In this document: one piece after another, positions 1 to 9,500 of the stretch
How the letters are laid out: each line of letters opens with the position of its first letter
Numbering within the stretch: position 1 is the stretch's first letter
DNA from: Emiliania huxleyi CCMP1516
Lineage: Eukaryota > Haptophyta > Isochrysidales > Noelaerhabdaceae
Assembly: GCF_000372725.1 (NCBI RefSeq)
Contig: NW_005195220.1
Coordinates: forward strand, 139,008-203,007
Direction of reading: 5' to 3'
Length of the DNA: 64,000 bases
Notes under the pieces: generated by a model
Databases searched by the model: none
What the model saw: the letters and a program-made list of their open reading frames with translations, nothing else
Told to the model about the DNA's origin: nothing
Program-made: the position numbers and the translations under genes

Positions 1-296
1 ATTAGGAAAGATGAGAAGAATATAAAGAACGTGTAGAGACGGGTTAAGATAGGAGGAAATATAAGTAAGCATAATCGAGGAAAAGACGAATGGAAGATGA
101 AGGAAGGAACGGAGGGTAAGATGTGGGAGTAAGGGATAATGTGTAACTAGGGAGAAGTGAAAATGGAGGAATGGGGATAGAGTATGTAAATATAGTAGAG
201 AGGAGAGGGGTAGGAAGAAATAGAAGAAAGTGAGAGAGAAGGGGACGGAAAGGGAGAGAGGAAAATAGAAAAAGGAAGGGATAAGGGAGGGCCGGC
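1..296. other. Purine-rich, gene-free stretch
   Basis: The + strand is almost entirely A and G, with scattered T and very few C, unlike the GC-rich DNA that follows. No convincing protein is encoded; the long minus-strand reading frames are Pro/Ser/Leu low complexity created by the polypyrimidine complement. It could be an old minisatellite or the outer part of the retroelement that ends at about 845. Confidence 0.6.
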
Positions 297-845
297 ATGG
301 AGGGGGAGAGGAAGAGCAAGGGCGAGAGAGGGCAAGGGACCGGGCGCTGGCATACCAGGGGGGGCAGGGTGGTGGGCGGCGACCGCCGCATACCGTCCTA
401 CGGCGGGGACTATCGCTACGCCAGGGAAGACAAGGGCGTCGAAGTGCAGCTGCTGCTGTTCGAATCGTTCGGCGGGTTCGGAAAGGGGGTCCGTGAGATC
501 CTCAGGAAGGCGGCGGACGTACTACAGAACAAGCTGACGCGGGCCCAGTACCTCGATGAGGTGACTTGGACCACCAAGAGCTGGCTGGGGCTGCAGAAGC
601 AGCGCATCTCAGTCGTTCTTCACACGGCAATCGCAGAGCAGATTGTGAATGAGCTTGCCTGTGGCGGGGGTGGGCGGGTGCACGGAGCTAAGTGCCTCGC
701 CACCCTCGCAGGAGTCGCTTAGGCGGCTCCCGTGGTGTACCTGTGTTAGTGCCAGTGCGAGCCAGTCCCGTGCCCAGTCCTGTGCCCAGTGTCGTGCGAG
801 GGAGTTTTGTTGTAAAATTCTCTTCTGCCTGTGTGCTGTGAGAGA
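297..845 (+). mobile_element. 3' end of a LINE-like retroelement
   Basis: An open frame ending at 722 encodes, from about 420 on, a segment with the look of the C-terminal tail of algal non-LTR reverse transcriptases: a VQLLLFESFGGFGKG stretch followed by a Trp- and Arg-rich helix (WTTKSWLGLQKQRISVVLH). This assignment is by recall of the family, not by alignment. The 3' flank (about 650-845) is repeated elsewhere in the window: + strand at about 41640-41735 and partly at 48055-48310, minus strand at about 58440-58600. That supports a dispersed element. The catalytic part lies outside the window or is lost, so this is a fragment. Confidence 0.55.
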
Positions 846-886
846 GAGTTGTGCTGTTTAAATTTCTTTTCATCCAGGGCTCCCCG

Positions 887-1753
887 ATGGAGTACCAGCT
901 GCACGCGAGCACCCCGCAGGCGGCGGGCGGGGTCCGCACCATCTGCGTGCATGGCCTGCCGAACGACGTGCGTCTGCGAGAGCTCCGCAACCTCGCCGTG
1001 CTCCTCCCGGGGTACGAGTCATGCCACCTCGCGCCCGGCGACGGACGGCGCCTCGTCACCGGCTTTGTGCGCTTCGACTCGCCCACGTCGGCCGCCCACG
1101 CCTGCGAGCGGCTGCAGGGGCTGCAATTCGACGAGGAGATGCCGCACATGCGGCCCCTCGCCGTCGAGATCGCGCGCCGCGACCTCGACGACGACCGCGG
1201 CGGCTCGTCGCGGCGCGACGCGGCGCCCGCGTACGCGGCCTTCACCTCGTACGCCGCCCGGTCGGTGGCGCCTCCGCCGTATCCGCACGCCCCACCATTG
1301 CAAGCATATGCGTACGGCGGTCCGTTCAGCGGCGGCGCGGGCGCCGGCGCCGCGTACGGATACGGGTACGGCAACCCCGCCTGCGGCGGATACTCGCACC
1401 GGGATGCGGGCGCGCCACCGCGCGTCGGCGGCGGGGGCGGCGTCAAGCGCTCGCGCTATGACGACGCGCAGAGGGGCAGCGACGACACGCTCTGCCTGAG
1501 GCGGCTGCCGGAGTGGGTCGGCGAGGACAGCCTGGCGGGCCTGGTGAGCAATCTGCCCGGCTACCGCCACCTCAAGCTCCTCCCCACCAACGGGACGAAG
1601 ACGCTGTTTGTGCTCTTTGAGAGCGCGAGCCTCGCAGCCGCCGGGCTCGAGGCGCTGCGGGGCAGGGAGGTCTGCGGCTCCGGCGGGCAGCCGCATAGGG
1701 TCGAGGTGGAGATCGCGCGCCGGTCGCTGCAGCTCTCCCCGCCACGCGACTAG
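887..1753 (+). CDS. Two-RRM RNA-binding protein, RBPMS/couch-potato-like
   Basis: The protein has 288 residues from the ATG at 887. It has two RNA recognition motifs separated by a Gly/Tyr/Ala/Pro-rich linker. RRM1 (about residues 16-97) shows RNP2 as ICVHGL and RNP1 as VTGFVRFD. RRM2 (about 199-279) shows LCLRRLP and TLFVLFES. Both contain an LPGY turn after helix 1, and RRM1 has a GLQFDEEMP segment very like the GIRFDPEIP of RBPMS/Hermes/couch potato proteins. A role in binding mRNA or pre-mRNA follows from the family; the target is unknown. A pyrimidine tract ending in CAG at about 877-879 lies just upstream, so the ATG may sit in a second exon. The retroelement tail abuts the 5' side. Confidence 0.85.
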   Translation: MEYQLHASTPQAAGGVRTICVHGLPNDVRLRELRNLAVLLPGYESCHLAPGDGRRLVTGFVRFDSPTSAAHACERLQGLQFDEEMPHMRPLAVEIARRDLDDDRGGSSRRDAAPAYAAFTSYAARSVAPPPYPHAPPLQAYAYGGPFSGGAGAGAAYGYGYGNPACGGYSHRDAGAPPRVGGGGGVKRSRYDDAQRGSDDTLCLRRLPEWVGEDSLAGLVSNLPGYRHLKLLPTNGTKTLFVLFESASLAAAGLEALRGREVCGSGGQPHRVEVEIARRSLQLSPPRD

Positions 1754-2210
1754 GAGCGGGAGAGGCGGCCTCCGCGGTGCGCGGGGCCGTGTGGAGACCC
1801 CGGTTGAAGCTTGAAGGTTCGGGATATCGGTCGGGCTGTGTTTTGATATTTGTCGTCTAGATTTTGAAAACTCAGAGCAGCACGCGGCGCCGGCATCCGG
1901 CACCCCCACCCGGAGTGCGGAGATACGTAAACATAACAAGCCGTATCCGCGTGATCCGGGGCCCAAGAGTGCCTGAGTGCGCACAACCCGAGCCCGACCA
2001 ACCTGGTACCTGCGCCGTGCGCCAAGTAGCGAGTACCAAAAGGGAAAGTAGGCAAAAGGCGGAACGAGTGTGGGGTCGTCTGTCGTCCACATCACGCTCG
2101 CGAAGGATCGCGTTCCCCGGCGCTGCGCTGCTCGGGCTTGGGCACCGCTTGGTAGTTAGGTCCCTTGCCCCCGTTGCGCTAGATGCTAATCTTCGCCGCC
2201 GGCTGGGGGC
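1754..2210. other. Intergenic spacer between converging genes
   Basis: This spacer lies between the stop of the RRM gene and the stop of the ankyrin/U-box gene. It should hold both 3' ends. I see no repeat, RNA gene or coding exon in it; open frames here are GC shadows. Confidence 0.5.
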
Positions 2211-4289
2211 TCAAAGAGACGCCCGCGCCTCCTGCCACTCTCGAATCGTCCGGCGCAAGTTGTGGTTCGGGATCAGGATGCTATGCTCGAGCTCGCCGCC
2301 CGTCAGCGGGCTCGTTGACTTGGTCGCGAGCCAGCGCTCGATCGCAGTCCGCTCATACGACTGCCCGTCGGCCGCCACGACTGGCTCGACCATAATCTCG
2401 GTCGTGATCGGGCAGATGAAGTCGGCCGGCGGCTCCTCCTCCTCCTTCGCAACCGGTGCCTCTGCAGCCGACGGCGAGCCGCCCTCGGTCGCAGTGACAA
2501 CCGTCCGCTCCTCCACCACCGGCCTCGCTCCCTCCAGCCTCGCGCTCTCCTCGAGCGCCGCCGCCAGCTCCGCCTCCTCTACCTCCGCCGCCGCCGCCTC
2601 GCCCTCTCCCGTCTCGTCCGCCTCATCCTCGGGCGCCTGCGACGGCCCAGCGCCTCCGCCGCCAGCCCTCCCCTTGTTCTTCTTCTTCTTCCCCTTCTTG
2701 CTCTCCTTGGCGCGCCCCGCCTCCTTCTCCGCCTCCTCCTCCGCCAGCAGCGCCTCGGCATGCCGCGCCGCCTCCGCCTCTGCCGCCGCACTCTCCACCG
2801 CCCTCGCCGCTGCCTGCGCCGCCGCGAGCTCCTCGAGGGCGCGCACGCACGCGCTGTGGCCCTTGCTTTTGGCCATCTGAAGCGCCGTCCTGCCGCTCGC
2901 ATTGAACGCCGTCGTATCGGCGCCCGCTCGCAGCAGGTGGCGCACAATGGCGGGGTGGCCTTCGCCGGCGGCAAACATCAGCGCGGTGTTGCCAGTGCTA
3001 TCCTGCAAGTTAGCATCCGCGCCGCGCTGCAGCAGCAGCTCGACCACCCGGTCGTGGCTGTAGCTGGCGGCGAGCATCAGCGCGGTGCTGCCGTCGCTGT
3101 TCTGCAGGTTGGCATCCGCGCTGCGCTGTAGCAGCAGCTCGACCACTCGCTCGTGGCCGTAGCGGGCAGCGAACATCAGCGCGGTGCGACCTTTGCTCTC
3201 CTGCTTGTTGACCTCAGCGCCACGCTGAAGCAGCAGCTCGACCACTCGCTCGTGGCCGTTGTTGGCGGCGAGCATCATCAGCGTGATGCCGCTCCCATCG
3301 CCCGCCCGGCAAGTCGCATTGACCCGCCCGCCGCTGTCGAGCCACGCCAGCAGCGCCGCCTCGTCGCCTTGGAGGGCCGCTTCAAACGCCTCTTCGGGAA
3401 GGTTGCCCAGCGAGCCGGAAGAGGCCGCTTCGCCCGAGATAGCGCCGCCCGCGCCGCCCGCCGCCGCCTCGCGCTGGCTCGCAGTCACCTCCGCGATGTG
3501 CTGCCGGAAGGCCTCGACGCACTCGCTGTGGCCCTGCTCCCTGGCGTACTGCAGCGCGGACTTGCCGTCTGCAGCGCGCAGCTTTGTATCCGCGCCCGCC
3601 CGCAGCAGGCGGAGCACGATGGCGGGGTGGCCAAAGCCAGCGGCGAGCATCAGCGCGGTCCAGCCGTCGCTCTTCTGCAGGTTGACATCCGCGCCGCGCT
3701 GAAGCAGCAAGTCGACCACTCGCTCGTGGCCGTCGCCAGCGGCGCTCATCAGCGCGGTGACGCCATTGCTGTCCTGCTGGTCGATCTCCGCGCCGCGCCG
3801 AATCAGCAGCTCGACCACCCGCTCGTGGCCATTGTAGGCGGCGCCCATCAGTGCGGTGCTGCCGTTGCTCTTCTGCAGGTTGACCTCCGCGCCGCGCTGC
3901 AGCAGCAGCTCGACCACTCGCTCGTGGCCGCTGGCGGCGGCGAGCATCAGCGCGGTGCCGCCGTCGCTGTTCTGCAGGTTGACCTCCGCGCCGCGTTGAA
4001 GCAGCAGCTCGCTCACCCGCTCGTGGCCTTTAGTGGCAGCGTACGTCAGTGCGGTGCCGCCGTCGCTGCTCTGCAGGTTGACCTCCGCGCCGCGTTGAAG
4101 CAGCAGCTCGACCACCCGCTCGTGGCCTTGGATGGCGGCGAGCATCAGCACGGTGACGCCACTCACATCGCCCGCCCGGCAAGTCGCATTGACCCGCCCG
4201 CCGCTTTCGAGCCACGACAGCAGCGCCGCCTCGTCGCCTCGCCCGGCCGCTTTCCACACCGCTTGGGGAAGGCTGCCGGTCTCCGCCAT
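2211..4289 (-). CDS. Ankyrin-repeat U-box protein, probable E3 ubiquitin ligase
   Basis: A single-exon protein of 692 residues from the ATG at 4289 (the frame extends further only by a TTG). Two arrays of ankyrin repeats fill about residues 10-480, each repeat about 33 residues with the signature GHERVVELLLQRGA. The two arrays are joined by an Ala/Glu-rich spacer. A highly charged linker follows with a Lys-rich SKKGKKKKNKG patch. The C-terminal ~75 residues form a U-box (FICPITTEIM, then DGQSYERTAIERWL and NHNLRRTIREW). U-box proteins are E3 ubiquitin ligases, with the ankyrin repeats presumably choosing the target. The N-terminal two-thirds is closely matched by the kinase gene at 36936-41272, so the two are paralogues with different effectors. 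Confidence 0.88.
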   Translation of the reverse strand: MAETGSLPQAVWKAAGRGDEAALLSWLESGGRVNATCRAGDVSGVTVLMLAAIQGHERVVELLLQRGAEVNLQSSDGGTALTYAATKGHERVSELLLQRGAEVNLQNSDGGTALMLAAASGHERVVELLLQRGAEVNLQKSNGSTALMGAAYNGHERVVELLIRRGAEIDQQDSNGVTALMSAAGDGHERVVDLLLQRGADVNLQKSDGWTALMLAAGFGHPAIVLRLLRAGADTKLRAADGKSALQYAREQGHSECVEAFRQHIAEVTASQREAAAGGAGGAISGEAASSGSLGNLPEEAFEAALQGDEAALLAWLDSGGRVNATCRAGDGSGITLMMLAANNGHERVVELLLQRGAEVNKQESKGRTALMFAARYGHERVVELLLQRSADANLQNSDGSTALMLAASYSHDRVVELLLQRGADANLQDSTGNTALMFAAGEGHPAIVRHLLRAGADTTAFNASGRTALQMAKSKGHSACVRALEELAAAQAAARAVESAAAEAEAARHAEALLAEEEAEKEAGRAKESKKGKKKKNKGRAGGGGAGPSQAPEDEADETGEGEAAAAEVEEAELAAALEESARLEGARPVVEERTVVTATEGGSPSAAEAPVAKEEEEPPADFICPITTEIMVEPVVAADGQSYERTAIERWLATKSTSPLTGGELEHSILIPNHNLRRTIREWQEARASL

Positions 4290-4407
4290 TTGTTCATAGT
4301 TTTTCTTTTTCAAAACGAATCTACTGCAAGTCCCTCTTATTTGGCCCAACCAACCAGCGTTCCAGTGCGATGGCGTCGAACGGCCCTACCGTACCGGGAG
4401 CGGGCCC

Positions 4408-5789
4408 CTAGGCCATCTCTGCGCCGTTGAGCGAGACGTTTGCCTCGAGGCCGCCCTCCTTGACGGCCTCCGCGTAGAGCGAGAGGAAGTCGGCGAGGAG
4501 AGCGACGAGCACAAAGTCGCCGAGCATCAGCAGCCTGCGCCATGGCACGCACCAAGTCGGGGCGCGAGCGCGGGCGGGGCGCAGCGTCCCCGGAGCACCG
4601 CGTGAATAGGCGGCGAGTGGCAGAGGGCTGCCGGCGAGTCGGGTGGAGTGCGCGCTCTCAAGTGGCGGTCGGAGAGGGTGGGGCATCTAGGGGCCAGCAG
4701 CATGTGGAACTCCCCTTCGAGCATCAGCAGCAGCCACATCAGCACCCGGAACACCGCGCCGACGGCGAGGCAAGCGACGGCGTGCGAGGTGAGCGCCTCG
4801 ACCCGCTTCGCGCGTGCAAGGGCGGCGCGCCTGCGGGGCACGCGCCCTCAGACACCCCTCAGACACCCCTCAGACACCCCTCGGACACCCCTCGGACACC
4901 CCTCGGACACCCCTCGGACGCATCTTCGAAGAGCCAGAGTGAGCGGCGAGGAGCGGCGGGGGAGGAGGCGGGGGCGGGGCGCGGGTGCGGGAGGTGGAGC
5001 AGAGCGATGTTGGTGGAGCAGAGTTGCGGCGCAGGGGGAGTGGGGGGGGGGGGGGAGGGGGGAGGAGGAAGAGGGGGGGGGGAGGGGGGGGAGGTGGCGA
5101 GCACACACATCGGCAGCACCGCCAGCATCTGCGTGTAGATGGCGCACGCGAGCGTGACCCACCGGAGCGAGTTGGAGGCGTCCTACGGGTGGGGCGTGGA
5201 CGTGGCTCGGACGCGACCAGGACGCGTCCACTCCGCGCCGCACTGGAGGCGCGGCCTCGTCGCCCTCGCCGCTGAGGCCAAAGACCATGCTGAGCACTGA
5301 GAGCGCCGCGGCGGCGCCCGCCGCCTTAAACGCTGGGAACTCGTCGAGGCGCGCCGGCTGCACGCCGAGCGAAGGGCCGACCGAGGGCGAGAGGGCGAGG
5401 GCGAGCGCGCCCGACAGGATCACCGAGAGCACCACGTCGAGGTTGGAGATCAGGCTCGCGCGGAACGCGTGGCCGGTGAGCGACCACACCGCGCGCAGCA
5501 GCGAGGCGCCAAAGGCGAGGCGAGAGGCCTGCACGGAGAGCGCGGCCGAAGACTGGTGCTTGGTGAGGAGCGACCAGAGCTGCAGCGCCGACGAGGCCGA
5601 GGAGGCGTAGTTGCCCGCGGCGAACAGCAGCACGATATGGTGCGGCCCAGCGACGCCGAGCGGGGACGCGCGCAGCCGGAGGACGCCCACCAACAGCAGC
5701 AGCGCCGTGAGCACGCCCCCTACCCTCCGCAGGGAGGCCGGGCTGAGCTCCAAAAACTTGTCGGGCTGCCTCTGGGCGTCAGGCTGCAT
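4408..5789 (-). CDS. KDEL-receptor (Erd2)-like multi-pass membrane protein
   Basis: Proposed exons on the minus strand: 5789-5244; 5182 to about 5105; about 4834 to 4690; 4534-4408. Exon 1 (182 codons, phase 0) ends at a GT and exon 2 starts after a TAG acceptor. Later introns probably use GC donors. The spliced protein has about seven hydrophobic segments. Its C-terminal half follows the KDEL-receptor pattern: a YTQMLAVLP segment (YLESVAILP in KDELR), then EALTSHAVACLAVGAVFRVL (cf. ETITTHYLFFLGLYRAL), then a segment ending DFLSLYAEAV (cf. DFFYLYITKV). KDEL receptors return escaped ER proteins from the Golgi. The N-terminal half is much less similar, so ligand specificity is uncertain. The second intron holds an 11-bp minisatellite. 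Confidence 0.6.
4846..5095. repeat. Intronic minisatellite and polyguanine stretch
   Basis: From 4848 to 4920 an 11-bp unit (CAGACACCCCT, later CGGACACCCCT) is repeated about seven times. From about 5035 to 5095 the + strand is nearly all G with scattered A. Both lie inside the second intron of the KDEL-receptor-like gene. Confidence 0.85.
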
Positions 5790-6581
5790 GCAGCAAACTG
5801 CGCCGCGAACACCGCAAGTGCAGCGCTGCGTTTTTTTATTTCTAAGAAAAAGAAGCGAAAAACGGATTGGCAGGTGGAGAGGGCTCTCTACTGCCGCGGC
5901 GCCCCTGTCGGTTCGGAGGCGCCCGGCGGCCGCGCGCTTGGTGCCGACGTCGACCGGCTGCTCTCGCGGCGCCGAGGCGTGCCCACGTCACGCGCGCTGC
6001 GAGGTGTCTTTCGGCATGTGAGCGCTTTGTGGAGACGCCAGGAAGCTCGTCTTCCATGTCTGCGGCCGCGGGCGTGCGGGCTGGCCCGCCGGGGTGGGCG
6101 AAGCTCCGAGCGGGTCTTCGAGCTCGCCGCCCACGACGAGCCATGGCTTAGCGGGTTCGAGCCGTCACACATTGGCTGCCGGGGTGTGCCGAGGGGGGGC
6201 TGGGTGGGCGGTAAGCCGTCATTGCCCGGCGCTGCTTGCAGCGCTCTGGGTGGTAGTGGCGGCGCTCCAAGAGTGGTGCTCTTGGGAAGAGGTTCCTCCT
6301 TTCCGCTCCCCCCCCGCAAGGCGCGAGACACGTATACGGTATTATGGTTTACCCACGAGTACCGTGTTTGTTATGACCCGACGACCCCCCCCCCCCCCCC
6401 AATGAACACACCAGTGAGGGAGGGCGAGACGATCGAGGGGTCCCGTACCAAGCGGAATCGACCCTATCAAGTGCTCAAGTGCTCAAGCTGGAGCGAAATT
6501 GCGATCGTTACGGCAGGTTACGGCGCCTGCATATCGGCCGGATCCGCGTGCGTCCCATTCCCTCGCACAGCTTCGCAGCTC
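5790..6581. other. Divergent promoter region with a dispersed repeat
   Basis: This separates the minus-strand membrane protein from the plus-strand TPR gene and must carry both start regions. A poly-T/A patch lies at 5827-5870. From about 6350 a dispersed repeat is recognisable: an ACCGTGTTTGTTATGAC block followed by a C run (also at 58681), then a GGTCCCGTACC...CAAGTGCTCAAG block (also near 27150-27200). Long frames crossing this region are not coding. Confidence 0.55.
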
Positions 6582-9500
6582 ATGCTGCTGGCGGGCTCGC
6601 GCCTGTCGTCCCGCCCCCTATTGGCCCTGCGCGGCCGCCTCGGCGCGGCGTCGGTGCTGGGCCGCCGCGGGCTCCACCTCGGCGTCGAGGCTGACCCGCG
6701 GCGTATGACCTTTGTGGACCCGACCGTGCCGGAGGAGACACCGAGCCGGGAGCGAGAGGAGGAGCAGGAGCTCCGTTCGCTCAACGGGATGGCGCAGGCG
6801 TATCGCGAGGCGGGCGACCTGACGCGTGCGGAGGCGTACTTTGCGCGCGTCCTCGCGCGCCGCCGCGCCCTCCACGGCAGCGACGACCCTCGCACCCTGT
6901 ACGCGATGGGACATCTGACTGCGGTGCTGGCGGCGCGCGGCTCGCTGCACGCGGCGGTGACGCTGGCGAAGAAGCAGTGCGCGGCGTCGCTGCGCACGCT
7001 GGGCCCTTGCCACCCCGACACGCTCCTCTGCCACGGGCACGCTGTCTCACTCCTCTCCCAGGTCGGGCGGCACGAGGAGGCGCCGCTCCGTAGCACCTTC
7101 CTAGCACGTTCCTAGTACCTTCAAGGTCTCCTTCCTAGCACCTTCCTAGCAGTCTCCTCTGCCAGGACGAGAAGGCGCCACTCCTCGACCTCTCCTCGAC
7201 CTCTCCTCGACCTCTCCCAGACCTTTCCAGTCCCTCCCAGACCTGCCCAGACTCGCCCAGGCCTTCCCAGACTCCCGTCTCTCCGCCCTGCCCGCCGCGC
7301 AGGCCGAGGAGACGGCGCGGCTGACCCACTCCTCGTGCGCCGCCTACCACGGCGAGGCGCACCCGACCACGCTCATCGCCCTCTCGCAGCTGGGCCAGGC
7401 GCTGATCTCCCCATCTCTCCCCATCTCTCCCCATCTCTCCCCATCTCTCCCCATCTCTCCCCATCTCTCCCCATCCCTCCCCACCTCTCCCCATCCCTCC
7501 CCATCTCTCCCCATCCCTCCCCTCATCGCCCTCTCGCTGCTCGGCCAGGCGCTGATCGCCGTCAACAAGCTCGATGAGGCGGAGACCTGCCTCCGCACCG
7601 AGGCGCAATCTCCCCATATCTCCCCATATCTCCGCCACGCCTCCGCACCGAAGCGCAATCTCCCCATATCTCCCCATATCTCCCCATATCTCCCCATGTC
7701 TCCCCATATCTCCGCCACGCCTCCGCACCGAAGCGCAATCTCCCCATATCTCCCCATATCGCCCCATGTCTCCCCATATCTCCGCATATCTTCCGCGATC
7801 CATTCGTTGCCCCTCCCGGGGGGCCTCGCTCGCAGACGCCCGTCTCGATGTCCAGAGACCTCCCGCTCACTCCCGTGCACCAGGTGGCTCTCTCGACCGA
7901 CTCGCTCGGCGGCAGCCACCCCGAGACTCGCATCGCCTGCTCCAACCTCGCCTCGGCGCTGGTGGCGCAAGCGCGTGCCTGCTCGCGGACGCCATCTCCC
8001 CACATCTCCCCATAACTCCCCATCCCTCCCCACCTCTCCCCACCTCTGCCCATCTCTCCCCACCTCTCCCCATCTCTCCCCACCTCTCCCCCTCTCTCCC
8101 CATCTCTCCCCGTCTCTCCCCATCTCTCCCCATCTCTCGCCACCTCTCCCCATCTCTCCCCATCTCTCCCCGTCTCTCCCCACCTCTCCCCATCTCTCCC
8201 CACCTCTCCCCATCTCTCCCCGTCTCTCCCCATCTCTCCCCATACCTCCCCATATCTCGGCTAGGCGCGCGTGCTCGCTGACGCGATGCCCGACCTGTCC
8301 GCCTCGAAGCTGTCCGAGGCGGAGGCGCTGTTCCGCGCGCAACTCGACGCCTGTGTCTCGGCGCTCGACGCCCACGACACGCCCACGACACGTTTTCTTC
8401 CTGCCCACGACACGCCCACGACATGTCCACGACACGTCCACGACACGTCCACGACATGTCCACGACACGTCCACGACATGTCCACGACACGCCCACGACA
8501 CGTCCACGACATGCACACGACACGCCCACGACACGTCCACGACACGTCCACGACATGTCCACGACACGTCCACGACATGTCCACGACACGCCCACGACAC
8601 GTCCACGACATGTCCCACGACACGTCCCACGACCCGTCCCACGACACGTCCACGACACGTTCCCTTCTTCCCAGGCGCTCGGCGAGAGGCACCCGCACAC
8701 GCTCACCGCCGTCTCGAACCTCGCCCAGACCTACCGCGACCGAGGTCCGAGATGCAGCCGAGATGATGCCGAGAGGCGGCCGAGAGGCGGCCGAGAGGCA
8801 GCCGAGAGGCAGCCGAGAGGCAGCCGAGAGGCAGCCGAGAGGCGGCCGAGAGGCAGCCGAGAGGCAGCCGAGAGGCAGCCGAGAGGTAGCCGAGACCCGC
8901 GGCGCCTCTCCACGCCTTTTCTCTGCCAGCAGGACAGCTTGCGGAGGCGGAGCCGCTGCTGCGCCGCGAGGCCGAGCAAAGACGGCGCTGGTGCCTGACT
9001 AACCAGCTATCCGTTGAGTGGGTCCGTCCTCAGTGAATTAGGCCGAGCTGTCGGCGCTGGTGCTCGGGCCGGCGCACGAGGACACGCTGTCCGCACAAGA
9101 GGCGCTATCTCCCCATATCTCCCCCATATCTCCCCATATCTCCCCATAGGACACGCTGACCGCGCAAGAGGCGCACGCGCGCGTGCTGGGGCACCTCAGC
9201 CGGTACGAGGAGGCGGTGGCGCTGCTGCGCGCCAGCAGAGGCGAGGCGCACCCGGCAACGCTCGCGCTGATGGCCGAGGCGACGCAATCTCCCCATATCT
9301 CCCCATACCTCCCCATATCTCCGCATATCTCGCGCTGATGGCCGAGGCGACGCAGCCGACGCAGCGGTGGCAGCGCCTGCCGACGCGCCGCCGCTCCTCG
9401 GCTCATCTCGCCGCATCTCCCGCTAGGCGACCCAAAAGTACCACGACGAGGGCCGGCCGTCGCAGGCGGAGCCGCTGGCGCGCGAGCTCGTCGCCGCGTG

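Noticed and set aside
1019-2095. Long minus-strand frame opposite the RRM gene
   Set aside because: It is a GC-driven shadow with Arg/Ala bias; the plus strand has two clear RRMs.
5469-6581. Upstream extension of the TPR gene reading frame
   Set aside because: It runs through the opposite-strand membrane gene, homopolymers and a dispersed repeat; the protein-like reading starts at the ATG at 6582.
7135-8706. Minus-strand proteins made of GEIWGDMGRY or WTCRGRVVDVS repeats
   Set aside because: They are translations of the intronic minisatellites of the plus-strand TPR gene.
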